In this document: in pieces, positions 17,768 through 27,079 of the stretch
Layout of the letters: each line of letters begins with the position of its first letter
How positions within the stretch are numbered: position 1 is the first letter of the stretch
Source of the DNA: UBA1756 sp045222555
Lineage (GTDB): Bacteria > Bacteroidota > Bacteroidia > Bacteroidales > WCHB1-69
DNA: 64,000 nucleotides
Assembly: GCA_045222555.1 (NCBI GenBank)
Contig: JBGUYY010000019.1
Span: 37,344 to 101,343, forward strand
Direction of reading: 5' to 3'
Translations under genes and position numbers: made by a program
The notes under the pieces: model-generated
What the model saw: the letters and a program-made list of their open reading frames with translations, nothing else
What the model was told of the DNA's origin: nothing
Database searches by the model: none

Positions 17768-19347
17768 TGGAAACTTTTAATCGCTGGCTGCTGCCTATCA
17801 CTACCTTCCTTTTCGGGATGGCAGTGGCTCTTTTTCTCGTCAAATACCTTCACCCCAACAACTTGGAGAAGTCGGATGGGAAACAGAAGTTCGACGCTGT
17901 ACTCTCGTATGTTGAGCAGTACTATTGCGATGATGTCAGCGAGGAGAAGTTGTTTGCCGGCGCCATACAGGGCATGCTCCAGACGCTGGATCCTCACTCT
18001 GTTTACGCTACTGCTGAGGAAAACAAGCAGATGCTGGAGTCGCTGGACGGCGGTTTTGAGGGCGTGGGCATCCAGTTCAACATTATGAACGATACGGTAA
18101 TGGTGGTGGCGGTCATCTCAGGCGGCCCCTCCGAGAAGGTGGGTATTCTTGCTGGAGACCGCATCGTTTCGGTTGACGGCGAGAAAATCGCCGGTGTGCA
18201 TATCGCGCAAGAGCGAGTGTTCAAGCTGTTGCGCGGCAAAAAAGGCACTAAGGTGAAGGTCGGCATCCTCCGCCCAGGAAGCAAGAAAGAGACTTCCTAT
18301 ACCATCGTCCGCGACCAGATTCCCACCAACACCCTCGATGTGGCCTATATGCTGAACAAGCATGTCGGCTATATCAAGCTCGACCAGTTCGGCGAGAAGA
18401 CCGATGCTGAGTTTGTAGCGGCGGTGAACAAGCTGAAACAGCGTGGCATGACCGACCTTGTGCTTGATTTGCGCGGCAATGGCGGTGGCTATCTCACCGC
18501 AGCTATTCGTATCTGCGATGCTTTTCTCCCTAAGGGTGAGAGAATTGTCTATACTGAAGGCAAGAATGTAAAGAGAGAAGAGGTGTATGCCACCGCTGCC
18601 GGGTGCTTCGAGACCGGCCGTGTGGTGGTGCTGATTGACGACTTCAGCGCATCTGCCAGTGAGATTGTGGCGGGTGCCATCCAGGACAACGACCGGGGCA
18701 CTGTTATCGGCCGCCGCTCTTTCGGCAAAGGCCTCGTGCAGCAGTCGTTCGAACTGCCCGACGGCTCTTCGGTGCGCCTTACCGTGGCCCGCTACCATAC
18801 CCCCAGCGGACGCTGCATCCAGCGCAACTACTCCGCCGGCACCGAGGATTACTACGAAGATCTGTTGCGCCGCTATGAAAACGGCGAGATGGACAATGCC
18901 GACAGCATCAAGTTCGACAAGAGCCTGCGCTATACTACCAAGAAAGGCCGCACCGTGTATGGTGGCGGCGGTATTATGCCCGACATTTTCGTGCCGCTTG
19001 ACAGAGATTCCAATGTGTTGGCAGCCAACGAGATCATCAATTCAGGACTGCTCACCGAGTATGCTTTCAATTTCGCCAACCAAAACAAAGAACAGCTGTT
19101 GAAGAGCTACCCCACCGCTGCAGCATATTGCAGCCGCATGACGCTGCCGACCCATGTGGAGCAGGATTTCCTCTCTTTCTATCAGAAGAAAAAAGGTGAG
19201 GTGAACCTCAACGCAGCTGCCTCCAAGGAGCTGAGACTTTGGCTGAAAGCAATGATTGGCAGAAATCTGTATCAGGAAGAAGGCTTCTATCCCGTCATTA
19301 ACACCTCCGACAAGGTGATTAAGCGAGCGTTGGAAGAGCTGCAATAA
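17767..19347 (+). CDS. S41-family C-terminal processing protease (CtpA-like)
   Basis: 526 residues. One N-terminal membrane segment (LLPITTFLFGMAVALFLVKYL), a PDZ domain (GVGIQFNIMND to about residue 180), and an S41 catalytic domain with SASASE (Ser about 296) and FGKG (Lys about 321). The 25-residue spacing is that of the Ser-Lys dyad in tail-specific proteases. It should act in the periplasm. Translational coupling to the C10 protease suggests that one may process or quality-control the other's export, which is inference. The 3' end overlaps the convergent oxidoreductase gene by 29 bases. Confidence 0.93.
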   Translation: METFNRWLLPITTFLFGMAVALFLVKYLHPNNLEKSDGKQKFDAVLSYVEQYYCDDVSEEKLFAGAIQGMLQTLDPHSVYATAEENKQMLESLDGGFEGVGIQFNIMNDTVMVVAVISGGPSEKVGILAGDRIVSVDGEKIAGVHIAQERVFKLLRGKKGTKVKVGILRPGSKKETSYTIVRDQIPTNTLDVAYMLNKHVGYIKLDQFGEKTDAEFVAAVNKLKQRGMTDLVLDLRGNGGGYLTAAIRICDAFLPKGERIVYTEGKNVKREEVYATAAGCFETGRVVVLIDDFSASASEIVAGAIQDNDRGTVIGRRSFGKGLVQQSFELPDGSSVRLTVARYHTPSGRCIQRNYSAGTEDYYEDLLRRYENGEMDNADSIKFDKSLRYTTKKGRTVYGGGGIMPDIFVPLDRDSNVLAANEIINSGLLTEYAFNFANQNKEQLLKSYPTAAAYCSRMTLPTHVEQDFLSFYQKKKGEVNLNAAASKELRLWLKAMIGRNLYQEEGFYPVINTSDKVIKRALEELQ

Positions 19348-20776
19348 TCTGTTCGCAAGTGATTTTGGAAGTCACGGTAACGCCTAAAACACCGTGGAAA
19401 TTGATGCTTTGTCCGGTCATGAACAGGTTGGGTAGCGGTGTTCGGGTGGGCAACATGGTGACCATCAGGTTGTTGCAGTCGGTGCAGATGCCGTAGGCGC
19501 TGCCTTCGTAGGTGCCAGTATAATCGCGGTAGGTGAGGGGAGTGGAGGTGAAAATCTGTTCGATATTTCCTTTTAATTCAGGAAGATAGGGAAGCACTTG
19601 TGCGATGGCATCTTCGGCACGCTGCTGCTTGAAGGCTTCGTAGTCGCCGGGACGGTGCATCGGACTGCTGTCGGCCCATTGCGACACCTCTTGCCAGTAC
19701 ATGGGCATGAAGAGGTCGATGTTGCGGGTGTATTCGCCGCCATCGGTCGGTACCGAGAAGTGTACGCCGATAGAGCGGGTGCGGCCGTCGATGGGCTGTT
19801 CGGCGGTGCGCCACAGCTCGGGCTGATGATGTACGAACAGGTTTCGGTTGCGGTATTTTACGCTGTTTTCTTTGATGAGAAGATGAACGGTAAAAACGCC
19901 GAAACTGTTATGTAAATTATGGATTCTTTGTATATAACGCTTTCTTAATGCGCCTTCTGGAAGAAGGGGGAACAGGGTGTTGGGGTGGATGTCGGAAACC
20001 ACCAAGTCGCAGGCGATTTCCTCCTCGCCATTGATGGTGATGCCGCACACCTGCTCGTTCTCTACCTGTATGCCAGTGACGCGTGCCTTCGTGCGCACGT
20101 CGCCCCCCTGCTGACGGATGCCCGCTGCTAACGTGTTGGCAATCACCTGTCCGCCGCCCACCAGCCGCCACGCACTCTGGATGAAGGTGCCATTGATCTG
20201 CGCAAACAGATAGAACGGCAGCGACTCTGCCTGCAAGTCCATCTTCAACGAGGTGGCCGACAGTACGTTGCGCAATTTTTCATCAGAAATGTTCTGCTGC
20301 AGGAAATGATAGGCGGAGGTGGCCATCAGTTCGCGGGAGGTGGGATTGTAAGCCATCTTGCTGAAATCTTGCAGTCCCTCCTGCGCGTGCTTCAGTACAT
20401 CGGCATAGCGTTGCAGCTCCTCGCGCTGTGTAGGAAATTGCTTCGCTAATTCTTCCGCAAATTCTTCGTAACCATTACGGTAAACAAATCTTTCCCCATC
20501 TATAAAAACCTCATCAAATCCATCTTTATCCAGTTCTTTCCATGGCAAATTCAGCAGATTGAACTCCTCAAACAGACGGTACAAGACTTCTCCTTCGCCC
20601 ATTCCCCCCACATAATGAAAGCCAGTATCGAAATGATGGCCTTTGCGCACAAACGACTGCAGACAGCCGCCAATCTGTGCTCCCTGTTCCAGAACACAAA
20701 CTTCAAATCCTTGTTTGCTAAGCAAATAGCCGCATTCCAATCCGCCTAAACCAGCTCCTATGATGACAATTTTCAT
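19319..20776 (-). CDS. FAD-dependent oxidoreductase of the phytoene desaturase/retinol saturase type
   Basis: 485 residues. The N-terminal dinucleotide-binding motif VIIGAGLGGLECGYLLSKQG and EQGAQIGGCLQSF match the CrtI/retinol 13,14-reductase/carotenoid isomerase group; the C-terminal GQSINFHGVLGV completes the FAD site. It acts on a lipophilic polyene or related substrate that cannot be predicted, and no other carotenoid genes are nearby. It lies 26 bases downstream of a TonB receptor gene on the same strand and converges with the S41 protease, overlapping it by 29 bases. Confidence 0.85.
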   Translation of the reverse strand: MKIVIIGAGLGGLECGYLLSKQGFEVCVLEQGAQIGGCLQSFVRKGHHFDTGFHYVGGMGEGEVLYRLFEEFNLLNLPWKELDKDGFDEVFIDGERFVYRNGYEEFAEELAKQFPTQREELQRYADVLKHAQEGLQDFSKMAYNPTSRELMATSAYHFLQQNISDEKLRNVLSATSLKMDLQAESLPFYLFAQINGTFIQSAWRLVGGGQVIANTLAAGIRQQGGDVRTKARVTGIQVENEQVCGITINGEEEIACDLVVSDIHPNTLFPLLPEGALRKRYIQRIHNLHNSFGVFTVHLLIKENSVKYRNRNLFVHHQPELWRTAEQPIDGRTRSIGVHFSVPTDGGEYTRNIDLFMPMYWQEVSQWADSSPMHRPGDYEAFKQQRAEDAIAQVLPYLPELKGNIEQIFTSTPLTYRDYTGTYEGSAYGICTDCNNLMVTMLPTRTPLPNLFMTGQSINFHGVLGVTVTSKITCEQIIAALPTLA

Positions 20777-20802
20777 ATTGTTGATGGGGTTAAAAAGGAT
20801 GA

Positions 20803-23310
20803 CTAAAAGTCCACCGCCAGCTTGAGGTTGATGGTTCGGCTGGTGAGGTAGTTGGGCACCGAGGTCATCACATTGTTGATGTCAGTGACCCACAGGTATG
20901 ACGATACGTTGTTGATGTTGAGGATGTTGAACACTTCGAGGAAGAGTCCGGCATTTTTGATGGAGCGCAGGAATTTGCTGTTATGTTTCATGCGGTCGCG
21001 GCTCTGTTCGAGGAACATGTACGAGAAGCCGATGTCCACGCGGCGGTACCAGGGCGAGCGATATACCTGCTGGTAGCGTTGTGCGTTGGGTGGTCCGTAG
21101 GGTAAGCCACTGGCAAACACGAAGTTGAGATGTACGCGCAGCGGGGTGTAGAAGGGGATGTGGTCTTGGAAGAAAATGTTGATGGCAAACCGCTGGTCGG
21201 AAGGACGCGGGATGTAGCCAGGTTCCACATAGTTGCCGTTCTTATCGATATAGTAATCGTTGAGTAGGTCTTCGGCGGTCTTCATCAGCGAGAGGGAAAT
21301 CCATGACTCTATTCCTCTGATGAACTCGCCGCTCAGCTTGACATCAATACCGGTGGCATAGCCTTTTGCATCGTTTTCGGCAGAATAGATAATCTGCACG
21401 TTGTCAATGCTATAAGAGATGAGGTCGGTAAGATATTTGTAGTAAGCCTCTCCGGTGAGTTTGAACGGCCGGTTCCATATCCGGAAGGAGTAGTCGGCGG
21501 AGAGGGCCAGCTGGTAGGAGTGTTGCGACCGGATGCTGCGGTTGAGGGTGCCGTCGGGACGGCGCATCTCGCGGTAGAAGGGCGGCTGGTAGTAGCTTCC
21601 GGCTTTCAGGCGAAATACCCACTGATGTTTCCATTGCGGGGTGAATGCGAGGATAAAGCGAGGCGACACGGTAAACTCCTTGTTGAAGGTCCAGTAGTGC
21701 GCCCGCAAGCCGCTGTTAAGCACCCACTTGCCGTCGGCATCTATCTTCCAGGTGGATTGTATGAACGCGTTGAGTCTGACTGTGTTGAGGGCGTTGTCGG
21801 CGGTGAAGAAGGTGCCGAAGTCCAAGATGCGTGAGGGGTCGTTCCATGCTACTTCCTCACCGGGGGTGGTGGGGAGGTAGGGAAGGGTGTAGCCGCTCGA
21901 GTCGAACAGCGTCCACTCTTTGATGTGGTCGTTGATAATCTCGTTCTGCACTTTCACGCCCCATTCGATTTTGTTGCTGGGGAAGACGTGCTGTCCGCGC
22001 AGATCGGCGGTGGCCACGATGGCGGCAAGCCGGTTGCGGGCGTGTTCGAGGAAAGTACCGTAGCCGCGCACGTCGGTCACCTGTGCGATGTCATCGCTCT
22101 CGCTGCCCAAGTCGGCCTCGATGTCGCTCAGCCAGTACTGGCTTTGCAGGTCGTAAGTCTCGGTCTCTTTGGCGTAATAGGAGGAAAGGATCAGTCGGTA
22201 CTGGTCGCGCTGGTTGGGCTCGTAGGTCAGTGTGAGGCCGCCTAAATAGTTCTCGTAGTTGTCTACCTCCTGTCCGTCGTAATAGATGGTGATTCTTCTC
22301 GACTGGGCGAATGTGCCGAAGTTGGTCTCGCGGTCCTCGGGGATGTATTTGTAGCTGTTGCGTGAGAAGTTGCCTAAAAGGTCGAGGCTCCATTTGTCCG
22401 ACAGCTTCCAGGTCAGCAGCATCTGCAGGTCGAAGAAGTTAGGCTTGTAGGTGCCTTTGGTCTCCAATGATCGGAAGAGGTAGCTGTTGGTCTTGTAGCG
22501 GGCGCCCACGAGGAAGGTGAATTTGTTGTTGACATTGCCCTCTGCATAGGCGGTGGCGCCGAGGAAGCTGAGGGTGAAGCCGCCGCCGTAGGTCACTGGC
22601 TTTTTGTACTCCACATCCAGCACCGATGACATCTTGTCGCCGTATTTCGCCTCGAAGCCGCCGGCCGAGAAACGCACGTTCTTGGCGAGGTCGAGGTTCA
22701 CGAAGCCCATTCCTTCCTGTTGGGCGCTGCGCACGAGGAAGGGACGGTAGATCTGTATGTCGTTCACAAACACCAAGTTCTCGTCGTAGTTGCCGCCGCG
22801 TACATTATACTGGTTGCTCAGCTCGTTGGTGGACGATGCGCCCGGCATCGACTTGATGAGTGCCTCCACTCCGCCGCTTGGAGTCGGCATGGTGAACGAT
22901 GCTTTCGGGTCGATGCGCGTGTACGAGTCGGCGTACTTGTCGGTCACCGTCAGTCCGTCCAGCAGCTCGCCATTGGCGATCAGCACCATCACGATGCTGG
23001 TGTCGGTGCCGCGGGCCACTTTCACGTAGAGGGTGGTGTCGCGGTAAGAAATGTGCTGGAAATGCACCCCGATTTCGCGGTTCACTGGAATGGTGATGGA
23101 GAAGTTTCCCTCTGCTTGGCTGAAAATGGTGGTGCTGTTGTGGGCGGTTGTAATCAGCACATTCTCAACGGGATTGCCGTAGGTGTCCATCACACGGCCT
23201 TTCAGCTGGGTGGTATATTGCCCCCATGCCGGCATCATGCCGAAAAACAGCAGCAGCCACAGCAAAGTAGCGGGTTTGAAATGCAGGAAAGTTCTTGTTT
23301 TTGCAATCAC
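20803..23310 (-). CDS. TonB-dependent receptor with carboxypeptidase-like N-terminal domain
   Basis: 835 residues. Signal peptide region, then a CarboxypepD_reg-like domain (LKGRVMDTYGNPVENVLITT... GNFSITIP), a plug domain (SMPGASSTNELSNQYNVRGG, with NEYxVRGG-type spacing), and a large barrel ending NLKLAVDF with a terminal aromatic residue. It imports an unknown large or scarce nutrient with TonB-ExbBD energy. No SusD-like lipoprotein neighbours it, so it is not a typical polysaccharide-utilisation pair. The following oxidoreductase may be co-transcribed. Confidence 0.92.
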   Translation of the reverse strand: MIAKTRTFLHFKPATLLWLLLFFGMMPAWGQYTTQLKGRVMDTYGNPVENVLITTAHNSTTIFSQAEGNFSITIPVNREIGVHFQHISYRDTTLYVKVARGTDTSIVMVLIANGELLDGLTVTDKYADSYTRIDPKASFTMPTPSGGVEALIKSMPGASSTNELSNQYNVRGGNYDENLVFVNDIQIYRPFLVRSAQQEGMGFVNLDLAKNVRFSAGGFEAKYGDKMSSVLDVEYKKPVTYGGGFTLSFLGATAYAEGNVNNKFTFLVGARYKTNSYLFRSLETKGTYKPNFFDLQMLLTWKLSDKWSLDLLGNFSRNSYKYIPEDRETNFGTFAQSRRITIYYDGQEVDNYENYLGGLTLTYEPNQRDQYRLILSSYYAKETETYDLQSQYWLSDIEADLGSESDDIAQVTDVRGYGTFLEHARNRLAAIVATADLRGQHVFPSNKIEWGVKVQNEIINDHIKEWTLFDSSGYTLPYLPTTPGEEVAWNDPSRILDFGTFFTADNALNTVRLNAFIQSTWKIDADGKWVLNSGLRAHYWTFNKEFTVSPRFILAFTPQWKHQWVFRLKAGSYYQPPFYREMRRPDGTLNRSIRSQHSYQLALSADYSFRIWNRPFKLTGEAYYKYLTDLISYSIDNVQIIYSAENDAKGYATGIDVKLSGEFIRGIESWISLSLMKTAEDLLNDYYIDKNGNYVEPGYIPRPSDQRFAINIFFQDHIPFYTPLRVHLNFVFASGLPYGPPNAQRYQQVYRSPWYRRVDIGFSYMFLEQSRDRMKHNSKFLRSIKNAGLFLEVFNILNINNVSSYLWVTDINNVMTSVPNYLTSRTINLKLAVDF

Positions 23311-23398
23311 AAAAAACTATAACTATTTTCCCGCGTTTTTATTGCATGAAAAGCCGAAAAAGAGAGGTGCGTTTTTTTATAAATGATCAAAGGAGGAA

Positions 23399-24961
23399 TT
23401 ATTTGTCAAGCGAGAAACTTTCGATGATATAGCCTTTGTGCGCATTGGTCCTGAAATAGATTTCGTTGTCATCAACAAGCCATAAGTCGCGAAAATAGTT
23501 TTCTCGAATTTCACAATTCATCACGGCTTCACGTACCACTTCGCTGTCGGGAGAGATTTTTGCCAGCCTTACGCAGGTGTTCTTTTGTTTATCGAAGATG
23601 TCTTGAATGAGGCACATGTCGTCGGGTGAGGAGCTGTTATTGTTGTAAAGCAGGTAGATGTCGTTCCCTTTTTGGAAAGAAGAAAACGAAAGTCCCAGTT
23701 CCCTGATGTCAAATGAGAATGCACAATAATCACTGGTACGCATCGATGGTCTGTAGGATGCCATGTGCTCCTGTAGCTTGCGTATCATGTGGCTTCCACT
23801 ACTTTCGCCAGACTGATCGAAAGTTTGGTAAAGAATGTCACTGGCGTTAAAGATGTAGCTTGTGCTGGTGGTGTTATTGATGCCCGGCACTGTCTTGGTG
23901 CAGAGTGCGCATTGTTCGCCCAGCATGACAATCTGACCATTGTCCAACTCGTAAATATGATGAATATAAACAAAGTATTTAAAACGGGCAACTTTGGCGT
24001 TTACGTCTTTAGCTGCTTGCTCGTCAGGAAGCGTGTAGTCGTGAACATCTACAATATCTTCCGTATCAGGGTCGAATATGCAAGAAAAATAACCCGAAGA
24101 GGGAGTGTATATATCAGGCCCATAGTAGCCGCCAATGAAATATTTCCCATTTTTAAGCCTTATAATATCAGTGGAGTGGATGTCTCCAAAAGAAAAATGG
24201 GGGATTCGGTATTCAATAATGTCTTGTTCTTTGATAAGTGAGATATGTAAAGAGTTGTCTTGGGAATAGTCAGTTCTGGTTTCAAAGCGAATCATTTTGT
24301 CTTTGACATCAAAAGTGGTGAGCAATAAGGCCACTTCGCCGTCGTTGGAAAGGGTCGCTCCTTGAAAAATCATGCGCTTGCCGCTGACAGCAGGTGTGAA
24401 GGATTTGTGGTAAACTTCTTTCCCGTCTTTATCGTAAACAAAAACATAAAAACAAGAGGACGCTTTTTTGAAATCCACCGCAAGAAGAGTGGCGTGCATG
24501 CTGCTGTCAGGTGCCACGATGGAATAGCCGGTCATATAGGCTTTTTTGAGCGAGAATACGGGGGCTGGATCCAACAGACTTGGGCTTTTTTTAGCGATGT
24601 GCGCCACTCCATACGTGCATCCAGTCTTTCTGTCAGAATTCAAATAGTCAGCAAAGAAATAGGGTCCTTCATCGAAAAGAGAGATGAGGTACTGGTCATC
24701 TTTGAGGGTCAGGTTTTTATAAGAAATGGAACGCGCCCGTTTGTTGTATATGGCAATCTGATGTTTTAATGCGGGTTTCCCTCCCCTAAATTTGGGGAAG
24801 ATATACATATAAAACTTATCCGGCTCGTTGGAAATCAGATAGGTGCCATATTTGACGTAATTATACTCTTTTGTGATAGTTACGGGGCGTTTTGTGACTT
24901 TTTGTCCCCATGCCATTGTGCCCATCATCGCACAAGCAAGAAAGATAATAAATTTTTTCAT
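23399..24961 (-). CDS. Secreted protein of unknown function
   Basis: 520 residues with a clear signal peptide (FIIFLACAMMGTMAWG/Q). The rest is rich in beta-strand-like repeats with aromatic residues (YFVYIHHIYELDNGQIVML, KNGKYFIGGYYGPD), suggesting a beta-propeller-like fold, but I recognise no family. It has no T9SS sorting domain and no lipobox. Two abutting TAnnTTTG boxes lie upstream. It is locally more AT-rich than its neighbours. Confidence 0.7.
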   Translation of the reverse strand: MKKFIIFLACAMMGTMAWGQKVTKRPVTITKEYNYVKYGTYLISNEPDKFYMYIFPKFRGGKPALKHQIAIYNKRARSISYKNLTLKDDQYLISLFDEGPYFFADYLNSDRKTGCTYGVAHIAKKSPSLLDPAPVFSLKKAYMTGYSIVAPDSSMHATLLAVDFKKASSCFYVFVYDKDGKEVYHKSFTPAVSGKRMIFQGATLSNDGEVALLLTTFDVKDKMIRFETRTDYSQDNSLHISLIKEQDIIEYRIPHFSFGDIHSTDIIRLKNGKYFIGGYYGPDIYTPSSGYFSCIFDPDTEDIVDVHDYTLPDEQAAKDVNAKVARFKYFVYIHHIYELDNGQIVMLGEQCALCTKTVPGINNTTSTSYIFNASDILYQTFDQSGESSGSHMIRKLQEHMASYRPSMRTSDYCAFSFDIRELGLSFSSFQKGNDIYLLYNNNSSSPDDMCLIQDIFDKQKNTCVRLAKISPDSEVVREAVMNCEIRENYFRDLWLVDDNEIYFRTNAHKGYIIESFSLDK

Positions 24962-25034
24962 GGTGGATATTTTATTGTGACCTCTAATGTTTTCTTGTCA
25001 GCTTTCATACCTTGAAAACTGAAAAACTGCGCTG

Positions 25035-25050
25035 CAAATATACAAAGATA
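25035..25050 (-). promoter_or_regulatory. Two abutting -7 boxes (TATCTTTG, TATATTTG)
   Basis: Reading the minus strand, TATCTTTG (25050-25043) is followed immediately by TATATTTG (25042-25035), about 75 bases upstream of the 24961 start. Either or both could serve the secreted-protein gene. They lie just past the rpmB terminator. Confidence 0.55.
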
Positions 25051-25054
25051 TTTT

Positions 25055-25087
25055 AAAAAAAGAACAGCCACCCGAAGGTAGCTGTCC
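25055..25087 (-). terminator. Rho-independent terminator of rpmB
   Basis: On the minus strand an 11-bp stem (arms 25087-25077 and 25072-25062, two G-U pairs) with a TTCG tetraloop is followed by seven T. It starts 26 bases after the rpmB stop. A textbook terminator. Confidence 0.9.
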
Positions 25088-25112
25088 TTTCATAAAATCC
25101 CAAACAAAAATT

Positions 25113-25346
25113 TTATAAAACCCTTTTTTTGTCTGCTTCAATAATGCTGTTCCATACGCCATTCTTGTTCATGGTGCGCATGGCCTTGGCGGAAACCTTC
25201 AGAACTACCCAGTCGTTCAATTCAGGAACGAAAAACTTCTTGGTGTGAAGATTGGGCTTGAAAGTTCTTTTGGTTTTAATATTGGAATGGGAAACGTAAT
25301 TCCCGACCATTGCTTTCTTTCCGGTGATTTGACAAACTCTTGAGAT
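25113..25346 (-). CDS. rpmB: 50S ribosomal protein L28, apparently with an ATC start codon
   Basis: The body MVGNYVSHSNIKTKRTF... NLHTKKFF identifies L28. The first ATG (25310) would remove the conserved N-terminus: the frame upstream reads SRVCQITGKKA directly before it, the normal L28 start region. The position where the initiator Met belongs (before SRVCQ) is ATC at 25346-25344, with no ATG, GTG or TTG between the in-frame TAG and 25310. A GA-rich stretch precedes it. Either this is a rare non-AUG start or a base error. The gene is a single cistron with its own promoter and terminator, and no rpmG follows. Confidence 0.85.
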   Translation of the reverse strand: MSRVCQITGKKAMVGNYVSHSNIKTKRTFKPNLHTKKFFVPELNDWVVLKVSAKAMRTMNKNGVWNSIIEADKKRVL

Positions 25347-25389
25347 CTCTCTCTATTTTTGTGTGTTTATTTCCTTCAAAATTGGGTTG

Positions 25390-25419
25390 CAAAAATACAA
25401 CTATTTTTTATTCCTGCAA
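25390..25419 (-). promoter_or_regulatory. Bacteroidota-type promoter of rpmB
   Basis: On the minus strand TTG (25419-25417), a 19-base spacer, then TATTTTTG (25397-25390): both elements of the -33/-7 consensus at the preferred spacing. Predicted transcription begins about 35-40 bases before the ATC start of rpmB. Confidence 0.75.
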
Positions 25420-26124
25420 CTTGTTTTTATTATTTTGTTGAAAAATTTTTCTAAAATCTTCTATATCAGATGAATATGTCAATTTTTTATTCCCAATATC
25501 CCCTTCCACCCAGGCAATGTCAGTCTGTGGAAAAAAGTGGCGGAAAAGTCCGCAATCATCAGTAAAATAAAGGTTTTTGAAGTTTTTTAGTTGTGCGATG
25601 GCCTGATGGAAGAGGTCGAGGTGAAAAGCTTGTGGAGTTTGTACAAATCGGAAATTCGCGCGGTTGGGTACGCATTTTACACATCCTTCAGCCACCTCAA
25701 TGAGGGTGTCGCTGACGGGTATTGCCGGCACGGCAGCGGCGTGTGTCTCCAGCGCATCCAGCAGCCGGTCGATGAGCGCTGCCGGTACGAATGGGCGGGC
25801 GGCGTCATGAATTAGCAGATGGCCTTTTGTCGGGCACACCTGCACGGCCGCCGCCGTGGACCACTGGCGCTCGGCGCCGCCCGCCACCGTCAGGTCCCAC
25901 TTCCTGCCGGGATGTCTCTCCCGGATGGCCTCCACCCGCCCGATATGGTCGGGATGCGACACCACCACGATGCGGTCGATGCGAGGATGCGCCTCGAAAA
26001 CCTCTATCGTGCGCTCCAACAACGTCTTGCCTGCCAGATCCAAGAACTGTTTGGGCTCTTCGCCACCCACACGGCTGCCTGTTCCGCCTGCCAATATCGC
26101 TACTATGTTGTTTCTGTCTTCCAT
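25408..26124 (-). CDS. ispD: 2-C-methyl-D-erythritol 4-phosphate cytidylyltransferase
   Basis: 238 residues. The third step of the MEP isoprenoid pathway: it joins CTP and MEP. Motifs are AILAGGTGSRVGGEEPKQFL at the N-terminus, HDAARPFVP, AIPVSDTLIEV and TPQAFHLDLFHQAI. The family's usual TDDA is TDDC here (FTDDCGLF), a mild variation. It starts within the stop of the upstream DUF4292-like gene (TAATG), so the two are translationally coupled; no other MEP genes are in view. Confidence 0.92.
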   Translation of the reverse strand: MEDRNNIVAILAGGTGSRVGGEEPKQFLDLAGKTLLERTIEVFEAHPRIDRIVVVSHPDHIGRVEAIRERHPGRKWDLTVAGGAERQWSTAAAVQVCPTKGHLLIHDAARPFVPAALIDRLLDALETHAAAVPAIPVSDTLIEVAEGCVKCVPNRANFRFVQTPQAFHLDLFHQAIAQLKNFKNLYFTDDCGLFRHFFPQTDIAWVEGDIGNKKLTYSSDIEDFRKIFQQNNKNKLQE

Positions 26125-26981
26125 TACTGCTGCGGATTAGGATTTTGCCTCGGCGTGAAGGAGTCGGGAATCTTGATGCTGGTGGGACCGGGCACGTTGA
26201 CCTTCAGTTTGGAGATGTCGGCCTTCAACGTCACCTCCTCGCTGGCAATCGTGAGCGTGAAACCGTTGAAAAGAGCGAAAGGTTTCATCTGCGTCTCAGT
26301 TGCTTCGGGGGCGAAATTCACCTCTTCGAGACGAGGGTTGTCGTAGGTGAGAAGCACCTCGCGGCCGCTTGTCAGCTCGGTGAGGTCGTTGCGCAACAGC
26401 AGACCATTCTCATCGGCTGTGATCTCCTGCATCACCGCCATCGTTCCGCACTGCCGCTGCGGCCAGATATACTTGATCTGCTGTGTCTCGGCAACTGTCG
26501 AAAAACGCCCTTCGCACTCCGTGAAATCGGTGCCGTTGAGTATTGCCTGTATCATGGCGAAGGTGAGCGGTATATTGAAGATGGCTTTGAATAACTGATA
26601 GTTACCTCTATAATACTCTTTCTGTAACTTGTTGACCAAAATCACCGAGTCGGGTGTGAGCACCACCCGCATCAACTCGATGCCCGACTTGTGCAGGTTG
26701 AAATAGATCAGGCTGTCGGTGCGGTTGACCATAAAACACTGGAAGGCGATGTCTTCGTCAGGACTTTTCAGCGATACTTTCATCTGGTACGAAAGCCAGT
26801 CGTGCTGGTTCTCCCAAAAGGTCGGATTTTGGTTTTGGGTAAGAAGGGTGGGCAGTGAATCGCTAAGCTGCAGCTCTGCTTTCAGAATTGGGAATTTCTG
26901 CATTGTACTGTCCTGCTGTGCGAAACTATGCCAGCCTCCAACAAACAATAGAGTGGCGAAAAGGAGTAGTGTCTTTTTCAT
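26124..26981 (-). CDS. Secreted DUF4292-like protein
   Basis: 285 residues with a signal peptide (TLLLFATLLFVGGWHSFA/Q). The core (LIYFNLHKSGIELMRVVLTPDSVILVNKL, KEYYRGNYQLFKAIFNIPL) resembles DUF4292, a Bacteroidota family with a LolA/LolB-like lipoprotein-binding fold. There is no lipobox Cys, so it may be periplasmic and soluble. The tail is Pro/Asn/Gln-rich. Coupled by a TAATG overlap to ispD. Function inferred only from fold resemblance. Confidence 0.55.
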   Translation of the reverse strand: MKKTLLLFATLLFVGGWHSFAQQDSTMQKFPILKAELQLSDSLPTLLTQNQNPTFWENQHDWLSYQMKVSLKSPDEDIAFQCFMVNRTDSLIYFNLHKSGIELMRVVLTPDSVILVNKLQKEYYRGNYQLFKAIFNIPLTFAMIQAILNGTDFTECEGRFSTVAETQQIKYIWPQRQCGTMAVMQEITADENGLLLRNDLTELTSGREVLLTYDNPRLEEVNFAPEATETQMKPFALFNGFTLTIASEEVTLKADISKLKVNVPGPTSIKIPDSFTPRQNPNPQQ

Positions 26982-26997
26982 GATTTATTCATAACGA

Positions 26998-27028
26998 AAT
27001 CGTGGCGCATATAGTATACGCCACGATT
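26998..27028. repeat. Stem-loop between two minus-strand genes
   Basis: A perfect 10-bp inverted repeat (AATCGTGGCG at 26998-27007 and its complement at 27019-27028) with an 11-base AT-rich loop; flanking CGAAAT/ATTTCG can extend it past a small bulge. There is no T-run, so it is not a classic terminator. It could be a 3'-end or processing structure for the T9SS gene. Confidence 0.6.
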
Positions 27029-27079
27029 GAATTTCGCAGTGTGAGGAAGCCTATTGTGTAGGATGGCTTTTCGATTTCA

